64,000 nt of DNA from Caprimulgus europaeus (Eukaryota; Chordata; Aves; Caprimulgiformes; Caprimulgidae): the NCBI GenBank assembly GCA_907165065.1, contig OU015528.1:21218015-21282014 (forward strand), in the 5' to 3' direction. Shown in pieces: positions 51,200-61,160 of this stretch. The translations under genes were made by a program, and so were the position numbers. A model generated the notes under the pieces. That model saw only the letters and a program-made list of their open reading frames with translations. It ran no database searches and was not told where the DNA came from. How positions within the stretch are numbered: the first letter of the stretch is position 1; the number at the start of each line of letters is the position of its first letter.

Positions 51200-52311
51200 G
51201 TAAGTTGAAATAGTTTATAAAGTACCTTGTATAGCACTAATAACTGCAAACAGCTAGGAAATACTTACATTAAAATATTTATTTAAAGTTTTCTTTAAAG
51301 CTGGAATAAACCATGTAAACTGAAATTAATATTTTGTTCTTTTCATCATACTTTCTGTGTTTTTTTAAGCTGTATATTGTCTAAAATCTCCTAAATTACA
51401 TGACTTCCATGTCACTTTACATATTTCAAATTCCCCCTGCAGTTTGCTGCAGACATTTTTTCAGTACTGCATTTGCAAAACAGAACTCTTCCGTTTTGAC
51501 ATATTTTTAAGGTGGAGAAGCAGAGACAGGGAATTTCCTTCCACTTTTTATGTTAGAGTGCTTTATTGTTGTCCTTGAGGGAACTTTCACCCTCAAATTT
51601 GTCAGCCAGTATTGTAAAGTCTTATATATTAAAAATGGGAAAATATGGTAAGAAAATTAGTATCTACAGGAGAAAGAGAAGAGGACTGTCTCAAAATTGA
51701 TAGGTGTTGTCCTTTTCAGGTGTTTTCCTGATGTTTTTGTTAAGACTTTGATGTAAACATGACAATAAATGTGGGATGTCCAGAAACACAAAGAGTATTA
51801 GCTTCACAGTACCTCCTGCTCCTCTATTACACCGAATTTTTTTGATTCATTTATTTTGGATTTGAAAAATAAATATATTTTACTTTAGATGAGAGAAAGT
51901 TGCAATGTCAAAACCATGAAAATATCTGACTGATTAATGCAATATGAAACAAATTATTGATCGTTAGAATCATGTTAGTTTGATATAAGGAAACAGTTTA
52001 TTATTTGCTAAGTATTATTTACTTAGCATCTAAGTCTTATATTGCTTAAACTCTTCTAAAAATTTTGAAGTCTCTTGTTTGTTGGACTGTCCTTGGAGAA
52101 GTAAAATTTTTTTTCTGCTACATTTTCTTCCCTCTCTTCCACCCCAAACACATACAAGCAACTCTGTTTTCCCAAAGGATTATGGTGTCACTTTTGCTTA
52201 TCTTTTAATTTCCAAACAGAGCCTCCCATCCAGATTCATTGCTGATACAAGTCCTGAAAACACTTTTCTCTGTGTTTGGTGGGAGTGTGCTTTTTGCTTT
52301 TGTTTTTTTAG
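51200..52311 (+). other. CTTNBP2: Intron 7 of CTTNBP2 (1.1 kb)
   Basis: This intron runs from gtaagt to a strong pyrimidine-rich acceptor (ttttgttttttt ag) ending at 52311. I see nothing else in it. Confidence 0.9.
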
Positions 52312-52566
52312 GACGGCTGGTCACCAATTCACGCAGCAGTGGATTCTGGTAATGTTGACAGTCTCAAACTCCTTATGTACTATGGAAAGCCAAACAATGG
52401 GAACACTTTGACTGATGCAGAGCCTAATTTAAACTACTTTGGTTTGGAGAAGAGAGAAGACAACTACAGCAGTAGAGTAAAGCCTGTTATTTCTGCAGAT
52501 CTCATCAACCATGCTGACGAAGAAGGTTGGACTGCTGCCCACATAGCAGCATCAAAAGGCTTTAAG
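52312..52566 (+). CDS. CTTNBP2: CTTNBP2 exon 8: ankyrin repeat, variable insert, ankyrin repeat
   Basis: This exon has 255 bp (85 codons), phase 0 at both ends, and encodes w-residues 818-902. It opens with [20 protein letters not shown], an ankyrin unit. About 40 residues of acidic/polar insert follow (52381-52500, including [20 protein letters not shown]), then [20 protein letters not shown] begins the last ankyrin repeat. In mammals the same position carries an acidic insert of similar length but different sequence, so this loop is the least conserved part of the ankyrin array. Reading past the donor gtcagt meets a stop at 52597-52599. Confidence 0.96.
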
Positions 52567-52892
52567 GTCAGTTTATGTGAACAAGTTACAGTAACCTGAT
52601 AGGCAAGATAAATCCTTCCTTTTTTATCTTTGAAGAACTAAAACTTAGATGTCAAATCTGTTATCTAGTTTATGGTCACACTTGTTTTAACAGAGATAGA
52701 GAGATACTTCCAGTGGACAATTTACCCCAAAAGCTAGGTGTCAAATGGGGTGAATTGTCATATTTAAATGCCTGTTTCTTTGGGGACAACAATAACAAGA
52801 GAAAAAATGATTACTTGAGATTCCGATTCTCAAAGTTTAGGTGAGGTGAGTCCCACCCTAAATGCCAATTCATTGGGAGTCATGTACTTAAT

Positions 52893-52965
52893 ATACGTGA
52901 TATACAAGACAATATACAATATATATATAATATATCAATATAGTATATAATATACAATATATCTG
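52893..52965. repeat. TA-rich low-complexity tract beside a CR1
   Basis: Irregular TATA/ATAT sequence with several tatataatat-like units lies immediately before the CR1 fragment. It may be an expanded target-site region or independent simple sequence. Confidence 0.7.
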
Positions 52966-53722
52966 TCCAGAGGGCAAACTTTGGACTGTTTAAAAGAATA
53001 GTCAGTAAAATCCTTTGGGAGGCAGTCCTGAAGGGCAAAGGAGCCCAAGAAGGCTGGATGCTCTTCACAAAGGAAAACCTGGAGGTGCAAGAGCAGGCCA
53101 TCCCCATGTGCTGAAAAATGAGCCAGTGGGGAAGAAAACTGGCTTGGCTGAGCAGGTTGCTTTGGGCGGATCTTAAAAAAAAGAAGACAGTCTATGAGCT
53201 TTGGAAGAAGGGACGGGCATCTCAGGAAGACTACAAGGATGAAGTAAGGTCTTGCAGAGAAAAAATTAGAAGTGCTAAAGCCCAACTAGAACTTAATTTG
53301 GCCAACTCTGTGAAGGATAACAAAAGATGTTTCTGTGAATATATTAACAACAAAAGAAGAGCCAAGGAGAATCTCCATCCTTTACTGGATGCAGAGGGAA
53401 CAACAGTGATGAGGGATGAGGACAAGGTCGAGGTACTTAATGCCTTCTTTGCCTCAGTCTTTAATAGTAAGACCAGCTGCTCTCTGGGTACCCAGTCCCC
53501 TGAGCCAGAAGACAGGGACGAGGAACAGAATGAAGCTCCCATGATCCAGGAGGTAATGGTTGGAGGTCTGTTCAGCCAACTAGACATTCACAAGTCTGTG
53601 GGGCCAGATGGGGTCTACCTGAGGATATTGAGGGAGCTGGCGGAGATGCTCTCCAGACCACTTTCCATCATCTACCAACGGTCCTGGCAACTGGGGAGGT
53701 TCCACTTGACTCCTACTTGGTG
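52966..53722 (+). mobile_element. CR1 LINE internal ORF2 fragment (endonuclease-RT linker and RT N-terminus)
   Basis: A CR1 ORF2 piece in sense orientation. It starts with codons related to ANFGLFKRIV, and a 201-codon open frame (53118-53723) then carries the canonical CR1 blocks VYELWKKGRASQEDYKDEVR, LELNLANSVKDNKRCFCEYI, NNKRRAKENLHPLLDAEGTT and VLNAFFASVFNSKTSC, followed by HKSVGPDGVYLRILRELAEM. A frame change near 53115-53200 separates the upstream part, so it is not a functional gene. Both the 5' end and the 3' half (rest of RT and 3' UTR) are missing; lack of the 3' end is unusual for CR1, which inserts 3'-end first. Divergence looks modest. Antisense frames over it are shadows. Confidence 0.93.
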
Positions 53723-54199
53723 AACTGCAAAGTGAAAATTGGTTTTATGGATTGTCATCTGAATAGATTCATTAATTAGTCTGTATTAAGCTTTAGAATT
53801 GCTTTTTAGTTTTGCTTGAATATTGGGGCCAAGACATTCAAAACAGGCTGCATAATTGGACTTCTATTTCCTTGTGAGTAACTAAACTAGTGACCAGATA
53901 TTAAAAATTTCTCAATTTGACTGATTAGCACTTGATGCTTGGAGACTGTAGAAGCCTGGCTGCATAAGTTCTACTTTATCAAAATCTTGAATTGAGACTT
54001 TCAGGTCTGCTATGAAATATTTTTACTCCTGGTTTTCAACTCTCTAAGGAGGATAATTTGGACATTCATATATAGAAATGCTGTAGATGACTCTATCTTT
54101 GGAAATGCCTAAGAATTTCAGTTAGGAGTCTATCTGCATATTGGTAGAACTCTGATGCAGCAAATGGACAAGTAAATAATACAGTTCTTACCTTTGCAG

Positions 54200-54317
54200 A
54201 ACTGTCTAGAAATCCTCTGTAGCCATGGTGGACTAGAGGCTGAGAGAAAGGATAAGTGTAATCGAACCTTGCATGATGTTGCTACTGATGATTGCAAACA
54301 TCTCCTAGAAAACTTAA
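54200..54317 (+). CDS. CTTNBP2: CTTNBP2 exon 9: end of the ankyrin array
   Basis: This exon has 118 bp, enters in phase 0 and leaves with one base of a split asparagine (w-residues 903-941). Acceptor cctttgcag, donor gtaagt. The peptide is [20 protein letters not shown] then [19 protein letters not shown]. It closes the last ankyrin repeat, and the [13 protein letters not shown] helix caps the array. Confidence 0.95.
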
Positions 54318-56736
54318 GTAAGTAAATGCTATCAGCACTCTATAAAAATGTTTTTAGTAAAGAGCTTGTGGGACAAAAATGGGTAATTTTAAAAGGGTAG
54401 TTGTCACTTTTTTGGCACCACAAAGTGAAGTTTTATTAACCTAGCAAGTTTCTGTTCTCCAAATTTTTCAAAAGCATGCGATAAAATGTTGTTGGAGGTT
54501 ATTAAATGATTTATGTCTTTGTTTTTAAACTATTTGGAAAAATGGTATATATTGTACATGTGCAAACATCCATATTCTCTTTAAAAATTTCTGAATTTAA
54601 TGTAATTACTTTTTCCAAAACTGTTATCCTCTTCTTATCTCTTCAAATTCTTGCAGTAAAACCACTTAGTGATGGATAGCTGTCAAATTTCCTCAGGCTA
54701 AGACAATCATCTAGTCATATCAGAATTTCTTTTTAGAGCATAGTTTTATTTGTCACTTGTTTTGTTGAGCAGTTTGCTTGTTTTATTATTCAAAAAAAAG
54801 CCTTAGAGACAACATCAAACAACTTCTTTTTTCCAACATCAATACTTTCTGTCAGAAGGTTTTTCTTCTGTTGGAACTTGTCATCTTCCTTCTCTGTAAG
54901 TTTTCTCAAAATTTAGTAGAGCAGGCTACCCTGTGTGTTTCTTGAGTTAGAACTTAGTCCATCCATTCACAAGTTCTCTGCTTTTTCCTTCTCTGTATAG
55001 TCAGGAGAATTGCATTTGTAAATTTGTATTTATTCACTTTTTTGTGTTTGTGTTGTGAGATGTAGGGCTGTGGGTAGTCAAGTTCACTGATTATCAACAA
55101 ATTAGGGAAGCTTTCTGTATGCTGCTTCTGGTTTTCGTCTTCAACTATTATAATATCTATATTCTTACCATTTTACTGGAGGTGCAGAGAGGACCACAAC
55201 TCACTTTCTAATAGAAACTCCTCTGTGGTCTACTTTTTTATCAGACTGAAGCCAATTTCGGATGACTGAATCTGTAGCCTGTTAAATTAATGCTTGTATT
55301 ATTTTCATCAGTCCTAGTACCCTGTTTCTCTGGTTAGGTTTATCATGAATCCAACTGCTTTTATCAGGTCATAGCTTTTGAACTCCATTTCTCTTCGCTT
55401 TCTTTTTTTAAGTCTGTAGCTAACATCAGTGCAATCATAATTAGCTTTTTTGCCCCCACAATATCTGATCTGTGGAAGCTTGGAGAGATTGCTCTCATTT
55501 TGGTATACGCCTCAACAAGCCAAGGCTGCATTTTGGGTATGCTGTGTATGTACCATCCTCTACCTTCCTTGCAGTCTATGAAGGTTTCCACTGATGCATG
55601 TAGGACAGGAGGATGTGCACCAACAGATCTGAAAGAATGGGGGACAGAATTGCCAGCTATGCTGTCACATGCACTGAAATTTAGGCATACACTGTACCTC
55701 TGTCCTAGGGGCCTGTTTCCCCCTAGCGAGCCCTCTATGTTTCTTACAGTCATTGCTCATTTCCCTGAGGTCCAGCCATCAGAAGGGCAAGCCTTTGATA
55801 CATTTCTCACAATCCCACATCTGAGGGATGCCTTTGAGTAATCTTTTCTCTATGGTAGGCTAGTGGGTTTAAATCAGAGCTTTTCTGACATCAGAAAAGC
55901 TTCATTGGTTTGTATCAGCTGAAGATTTGGCTTCTGAGCTCAAAAACAAAACTAAGATCATGTTTCAAGATTTCATAGTAAGCTGCAATCTTTTTTTGTG
56001 GTGCAGTTATTTTTTTAATTTCAGGGATAATTTCTGAAAGATATTGTTTTGGCATTAAAGTTAGAAGATAGATGACTAAAAGTGAAAATGAAAAACCTAA
56101 ATGATCCATATAGACTGCTGCTGCTGCTGTTGAGTTGTATTCTGTTTTTCAAATTAATTCATTAATTTTGTTTCTAGAGTGTGCACATAAATTTCCTACT
56201 TTTTAAAAAATGTTTTGTCAATTTATTCTATAGCAAATAAAATATACACCTCCAAGTTAATTTTCTGTCTTAGGTCTTAGCTTTTTGTTTAAAGACATTT
56301 GGCCTGTCTAATGGTTTTCCACTTGTGCACTGGTGCCAGAAAATTCCTTTCTGCATTGATAATAAAAGTGTGCACAACCACACTAAACTGAAACATTAAG
56401 ACACTACCTACCATCTGTCTTAATGTGTAACAAATGAGTCTGTAAAGAGGAAATAAAAGCTTAAGTAACTTTTGTCTTGCTTCCTGTTATTTAAGCATAT
56501 GATAATACTGGTTTTTTGTAATGTAAAAGAAGATAGATATCTCAATATTGGTTTTTCATCACTGCTCTGATTTTGTGGTAGTGATCTGTGCTGCTGTTTA
56601 ATATTTACTTTTGTGCAGCAGAAGTTATTTTCTAGCTACACTTTGCAATGTTAAATGTTAGTGGTTTTTAATAATGGGATTTTTTTTAATTGAGTTTTAC
56701 AGTTTTTCTCATTCTTGGTTTTCTGTTTTTCAACAG
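54318..56736 (+). other. CTTNBP2: Intron 9 of CTTNBP2 (2.4 kb)
   Basis: This intron runs from gtaagt to the acceptor tttcaacag ending at 56736. Overlapping open frames on both strands at 55364-55841 have no recognised family and are probably chance. A short CTG run at 56115-56132 (about five units) is unremarkable. No transposon was recognised. Confidence 0.87.
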
Positions 56737-57012
56737 ATGCTCTTAATGTACCTGTAAGGATTTCAGTCAGTGGCATTGAACCAGCCCATTGTGGTACAGA
56801 GGAATTTGATACAGAAAGCACAATATGTGCTTTAAATATCCGCAAACAGACATCATGGGATGATTTTTCAAAAGCAGTGAGTCAGGCGGTGACAAACCAT
56901 TTTCAAGTAATTGCTTCTGATGGATGGAGGAGCCTAGAAGACCTGTCATTTAATAGTGCTGCAGAATCCAACATTGGCCTCAGTGCAAGCAGTATATTAT
57001 CTGTCAAACTAG
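56737..57012 (+). CDS. CTTNBP2: CTTNBP2 exon 10: start of the C-terminal NAV-like region
   Basis: This exon has 276 bp. It completes a split asparagine and ends with one base of a split glycine (w-residues 942-1033). The acceptor is tttcaacag; the donor is gtatca, weak compared with the gtaagt used by most exons here. It encodes [20 protein letters not shown] and then [20 protein letters not shown], with [20 protein letters not shown] further on. The '[15 protein letters not shown]' block is nearly invariant between birds and mammals and belongs to the segment preceding the AAA-like fold. The frame stays open for 68 codons past the donor, to a stop at 57216-57218. Confidence 0.95.
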
Positions 57013-57218
57013 GTATCAATATTGGTGTAATAAGAAAAGCAAAACTTGAGAGTTTTCTTGAATTTGTGAAATCTTGTAAGCAAGATAAAAATATCTTTAG
57101 ATTTCTGGATCTTTTAAAGCCAAGACTAAGGAAGACCTATACTAGCTATGAAACTTTAAACAGTGCTGGCATGAATGCATTCTTTACTTTTAGCTATGTG
57201 TATAGTACAACTTATTAA
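57013..57218 (+). other. CTTNBP2: In-frame read-through extension of exon 10
   Basis: Retention of intron 10 would add 68 codons (including the completed glycine) before TAA at 57216-57218. The tail starts [20 protein letters not shown] and is Lys/Leu/Phe-rich. The exon 10 donor is weak, which makes retention or alternative termination more plausible, and an ATTAAA hexamer lies about 15 bp past the stop (near 57231). No known isoform was identified. Confidence 0.25.
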
Positions 57219-57854
57219 GCACATTAATATATTAAACATTTTGGGGACCATGAGGTCCTATGTTAATTAGTCCTTTACTCAATTTAGTGCTCCAGGGGAG
57301 GGATCTGTATTACAGGTGAAAAAAAACAAGTCAAAGCAAAGCCCACACTATGTCTTTACAGTACATCCAGAATGTACAGCAAATCTAGACTGTAAATCAT
57401 AAGCCTAGGTAGACCAGAACTACTCCTGTTTTATCTGAATTTACTTATCAAGATAAAACAAAAAAATCTTTAGAATTATGAGAAATTAGCCAAAATGTGG
57501 TGGTAGTAGTAGTAACAGTTGCTGAAAATTCATGTACTTCATCTTAAATCCCCTTCCCCACCTCCACCAGCCCACCACCCCCAAAAAACCTATTCACCTT
57601 AGACTGAGCAAATTATTTTATGTTATTTTACATGTAAAGATGTAAAGACAGGCTAGCTATTAAACTTGTGTCTTAACTGGCAGAAAACATTACTGTCCTT
57701 AGTTATGTATCATGGAATAATATGATTTAGTACATGGGACTGTTTTGTTTGCCCAATTTGTCAGTGTGTGCGCACAATCTTTGTAAGCAACTGAATATGC
57801 TTGAGCATAGGGCACTTTATACAGGGAATATCTTTTATTTTTTCTTTTTAACAG
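57013..57854 (+). other. CTTNBP2: Intron 10 of CTTNBP2 (0.84 kb)
   Basis: This intron runs from gtatca to the acceptor tttttaacag ending at 57854. It includes the read-through frame described separately and a C-rich patch near 57547-57590. I see nothing else in it. Confidence 0.88.
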
Positions 57855-57950
57855 GAAACATTTCATGGTCAACAGGTCAGATTTTTTCCCAACCACCATG
57901 GGACTTCATGAAGAAGAACAGAGCTGAGCATATCACAGTGTTTTTGTTTG
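57855..57950 (+). CDS. CTTNBP2: CTTNBP2 exon 11: C-terminal NAV-like region
   Basis: This exon has 96 bp, with split glycine codons at both ends (w-residues 1034-1065). Acceptor tttttaacag, donor gtaatt. The peptide is [20 protein letters not shown] then [12 protein letters not shown]. The SWSxGQxF and KNRAEHITV blocks match the mammalian protein closely, and the latter is the first predicted strand of the AAA-like region. Confidence 0.95.
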
Positions 57951-58368
57951 GTAATTTTCAGTTCATAATTTTCAGTTTTGAATGTTAAAACACTTCATAT
58001 GAAATACATAATTTGAGAATCTTTTGCTACTGGTTTTGTTCTTCAGTGTTGCTCAATCCTCAGAAATATTGTAGACAATTAATTATTTAACTAGATTGGA
58101 AAAGGTCTACAACATTTAGAAAATATGCTCACACATAAAAGCCCTGCTACCTTTTTCAGCTTTAGGAGTATCCATTATACTTATTTCGTGAATACCTGTG
58201 CATCCAGGCTGCTATATAAATGCCTTTCATTTCTTCACCATTTTAATTTGCATAGCCTGTAATTTTAGGAGATCGCTGTAGAATACTGCATGAAAAGCAT
58301 ATGTACCCATCATAGGTGCTTATAAACATGAGAGATTTAGAGAAGTAATTTGTGTTTCTCTTTTAAAG
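57951..58368 (+). other. CTTNBP2: Intron 11 of CTTNBP2 (0.42 kb)
   Basis: This short intron runs from gtaatt to the acceptor ctcttttaaag ending at 58368. No other feature was seen. Confidence 0.9.
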
Positions 58369-58448
58369 GACCTCAAGAAGGTTGTCTAAATAGTGTGACT
58401 TATGCATCTATGATCCACCTTCAGACCCTTCAGAATTACCTCCGCCTG
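58369..58448 (+). CDS. CTTNBP2: CTTNBP2 exon 12: C-terminal NAV-like region
   Basis: This exon has 80 bp. It completes a split glycine and ends in phase 0 (w-residues 1066-1092). Acceptor cttttaaag, donor gtaagt. It encodes [20 protein letters not shown] then LQNYLRL. The block [16 protein letters not shown] leads into the P-loop-like element of exon 13. At the equivalent position, NAV proteins carry the helix just before their P-loop. Confidence 0.95.
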
Positions 58449-59556
58449 GTAAGTACTAAGCTAGCTTCTCTCTGCATCCTATTTAAACATGAAAATACTT
58501 CTGTAATACACTTTGACTAAAAAAAATTTATCTTCTACTCTGTGAAAGAATGTCAAGACTTCTGAAAAATGAAATGAGATTAAAACTGTTACTTTAAAAT
58601 AAAGCTCACCCTAAATCTTATCTCAATAAGTTTAGTTATGTGAAGGCATTAACTTTCTTCTTTAAATAGCTGCTATCTGATTAACTGAACTGCTCAAGAA
58701 AATATATTAAGAGCTCTGTGATATCTTACTTCTTTCCAAAATTATTTAATTCCACTTTTTGAGGGGAAAGTAAATCAGAATAACAGTCATGTAAGCAATT
58801 ATTTGAGACTTGAATTTTATTATTAGCTTATGTATCTGTCTCCTGTAACTCTTTCAATTTCTTTAATACCTCAAAATGTAAGGATAATATGATAATATGA
58901 GTTAACTTTCATTTGTTTTAACATTGCTAATCCAACCAGAATCAGTTTAAAATGTGCTTAATTTCTGTTGTGTCCATGGATAATATTGTATGTTGTTAGA
59001 GGAACAGTTATGTGCCATAGGTTTCTGCTGTATTCAACAATATTTCACAATGACGTGAGTGTGTTCCCTTACTGATTTTTGATAGATAAATTGATTTTAC
59101 AATTAAGATAGATTAAATCATTTTTATTCTACTGTATTGATAACATGATCCCATTTCAACTGGAAACAAAGTCCTTAGTCTGAGTCCTTAGTTAGCTTAC
59201 ACTACTCTGATGATTTTAACATCATTCTGGTATATTAATTTTAATTCAAAATCAAGAAAATATTTGTGACTCCTAAACTCATCCTTCCTATGTGAATTTT
59301 TCAGTTTTTAATGACTGTTATAATGAAAAAATATCTCTTCATGTAGCTTTACAAATTAGAATATAAATTTATCAATATATTTCCAAGTTGTCATGCAAAT
59401 GTTGCCTATTTTGAAGCTAGTATAGTAAGGATTATCAACTCCAGTAGTGCAAAACAAATAATTTTGTCTGTTGGGTGCTGATTGTCTCATCTAGGTAAAA
59501 AAAAAATAAAATCCAAGTCTATGAACTTTCAAGAATAATTTATTGTCTGTCTGTAG
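58449..59556 (+). other. CTTNBP2: Intron 12 of CTTNBP2 (1.1 kb)
   Basis: This intron runs from gtaagt to the acceptor ctgtctgtag ending at 59556. It is AT-rich with no recognised feature. Confidence 0.9.
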
Positions 59557-59643
59557 GTTGAGCAATACCGTAATGTCATTTTCCATGGTCCAGAGGGAAG
59601 TTTGCAAGACTACATAGCATATCAGATAGCGACCTGCATGAAG
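59557..59643 (+). CDS. CTTNBP2: CTTNBP2 exon 13: degenerate P-loop of the NAV-like AAA domain
   Basis: This exon has 87 bp (29 codons), phase 0 at both ends (w-residues 1093-1121). Acceptor ctgtctgtag, donor gtatta. The peptide is [20 protein letters not shown] then AYQIATCMK. The '[15 protein letters not shown]' stretch sits where NAV proteins carry a Walker A P-loop (of the form LSGPSGTGKTYL). The GPxG start is kept but the GK(T/S) that binds nucleotide is replaced by SLQ, so ATP binding by the usual mechanism is not expected. Human CTTNBP2 has the same degeneration, so it is a family trait. Confidence 0.95.
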
Positions 59644-59726
59644 GTATTAACACAAACTTATAAAGTAAATTAGTTCATAAATTAGAGTTTGCACTATTTC
59701 ACGCAATCTATACATTTTCAACACAG
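59644..59726 (+). other. CTTNBP2: Intron 13 of CTTNBP2 (83 bp)
   Basis: This very short intron runs from gtatta to the acceptor attttcaacacag ending at 59726. It is close to the lower size limit for efficiently spliced vertebrate introns and so is probably recognised by intron definition. Its length is not a multiple of three, so retention would shift the frame. Confidence 0.92.
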
Positions 59727-59826
59727 CAAAAGCAAGTGGCTGCAGGGTCCTCATGTGAAATTGTTAAAGTTGAAGTGGATGCTGATTTCTCCAAGGAGCA
59801 GCTTGCGGAACTGTTCATCAGTAGTG
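59727..59826 (+). CDS. CTTNBP2: CTTNBP2 exon 14: C-terminal NAV-like region
   Basis: This exon has 100 bp, enters in phase 0 and ends with one base of a split alanine (w-residues 1122-1154). Acceptor caacacag, donor gtaagg. The peptide is [20 protein letters not shown] then [13 protein letters not shown]. The alternation of a strand (EIVKVEVD) and helix ([12 protein letters not shown]) fits the strand-helix step between P-loop and Walker B in an AAA fold. Confidence 0.95.
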
Positions 59827-60381
59827 GTAAGGTTATTTCAGCAGGATTGATTTTGGTAATTTGTGGGAAAATTTTTAATGATACAAAGTAAAGAAATACA
59901 TTAAAACATTTTGCACAGTGGTTGGCATGTTTTAACAGAACCCATAGTTTTCCAGGTGCTTGATGAATAATGGTAAGTCTAAACTGAGGAAGAGCTAAGT
60001 GTGACAGTCCAATAGGGAGCTCTGTCAAAAATTCTTGCCTTTTAAGTAAAAATAATAGTTCTTGATATTTTTTTTTTCTGTCTCATTCCTTTTTCTCTTT
60101 GTTTGTGAGCCTTTAAAAGTTGATTGTTATGGTTCAGATCTACTGAATCAGAAATGAAGGTCTATTGTTGCCTTATTGTAGCTGTTCTAATGTTTTTTTT
60201 TAAAAAAAAAAAGATACGAGAGGGGAGGCTATAATTATTACCTTTCTGGGAATAAAAGGAGCAGCGAAAGAGTTCTTAAAAAGTCAGACCACTTGCTTTT
60301 GATATGTGCTTTTTTTCTAGATACATGTGTGTGGATCTGAGCCAGATTTTGTCACCCAAGCAAGCAAATGTTCATGTGTGA

Positions 60382-60682
60382 ATTCATAGAATCATAGAAT
60401 GGTTTGGGTTGGAAGGGACCTTAAAGATCATCCAGTTCCAACCCCCCTGCCATCAGCAGGGACACCCCCGACTAGACCAGGTTGCTCAAAGCCTCATCCA
60501 GCCTGGCCTTGAACACTTCCAGGGAGGGGGCAGCCACAACTTCCTTGGGCAACCTGTTCCAGTGTCTGACCACCCTCACAGTGAAGAATTTCTTCCTAGT
60601 ATCTAATCTAAACCTACCCTCTTTCATCTTAAAGCCATTTCCCCTTGTTCTGTCAATTCTGACCCATTACTACAGGACAAAA
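60382..60682 (-). mobile_element. Young CR1 LINE 3' end
   Basis: The + strand starts attcatagaatcatagaatg, the complement of the canonical CR1 terminal repeat. It proceeds through 'gtttgggttggaagggacct', 'taaagatcatccagttccaa', 'ggccttgaacacttccaggg' and 'gggcaacctgttccagtgtc' to 'ccatttccccttgttctgtc'. It matches the avian CR1 consensus closely and is the least diverged copy here. It is 5'-truncated at about 300 bp, as is usual, and lies antisense to CTTNBP2. Confidence 0.95.
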
Positions 60683-61065
60683 TTTACTTTCTATTAAAAT
60701 GAACATTTTATTTGTTAATGGATGTGAATAGCTACATGTAGATTAAATTCCTGTAACTTGGGTGCTCCACAATGCAGTATTCTCAGAGTAGTCCATTGGC
60801 TGTACCTGTGTAAATACATGATGAATAGTTGGTAAGCGTAGCCAAAGATGAATGACAGTGGAAACTGGCAAATTAAGTATGAAATCAGAATAAAGGGGGC
60901 ACATCGGTCAGTCAGAAATAGAATATAAGAAAAGGAATAGAATAGTGCTAAAAGTGAGAGAAAAAGCAATATTTTCTGTGGAGGGCTTTTTCATGGGCAG
61001 GTTGTACAGCATTTTGCCCATACTCATGCATTCAAACTCTGATTTATTTTATTTCGACCTAGTAT

Positions 61066-61160
61066 TAACCATACAGTAATAATATATTAAATAATATAAA
61101 TATATAGTAGATAGTATAACAATAATATATAATATAATGTATAATATTACACATGCAATA
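61066..61160. repeat. TA-rich low-complexity tract
   Basis: Irregular ATA/TAT sequence of about 95 bp with almost no G or C, in intron 14. It is simple sequence with no unit longer than about ten bases repeated exactly. Confidence 0.7.

Larger units (their letters stand above)
52567..54199 (+). other. CTTNBP2: Intron 8 of CTTNBP2 (1.6 kb)
   Basis: This intron runs from gtcagt to the acceptor cctttgcag ending at 54199. Almost half of it is a CR1 ORF2 fragment (52966-53722) in the sense direction, preceded by a TA-rich tract (52893-52965). The remainder has no recognised feature. Confidence 0.9.

Noticed and set aside
53231-53587. 118-codon minus-strand frame over the CR1 fragment
   Set aside because: It is the complement of CR1 ORF2 codons; the sense strand carries the recognised LINE motifs.
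55364-55841. Overlapping 129-codon minus and 113-codon plus frames in intron 9
   Set aside because: Neither has a recognised motif, both cover the same bases, and no splice or promoter signals support either.
56115-56132. CTG repeat
   Set aside because: About five units only, within normal background.
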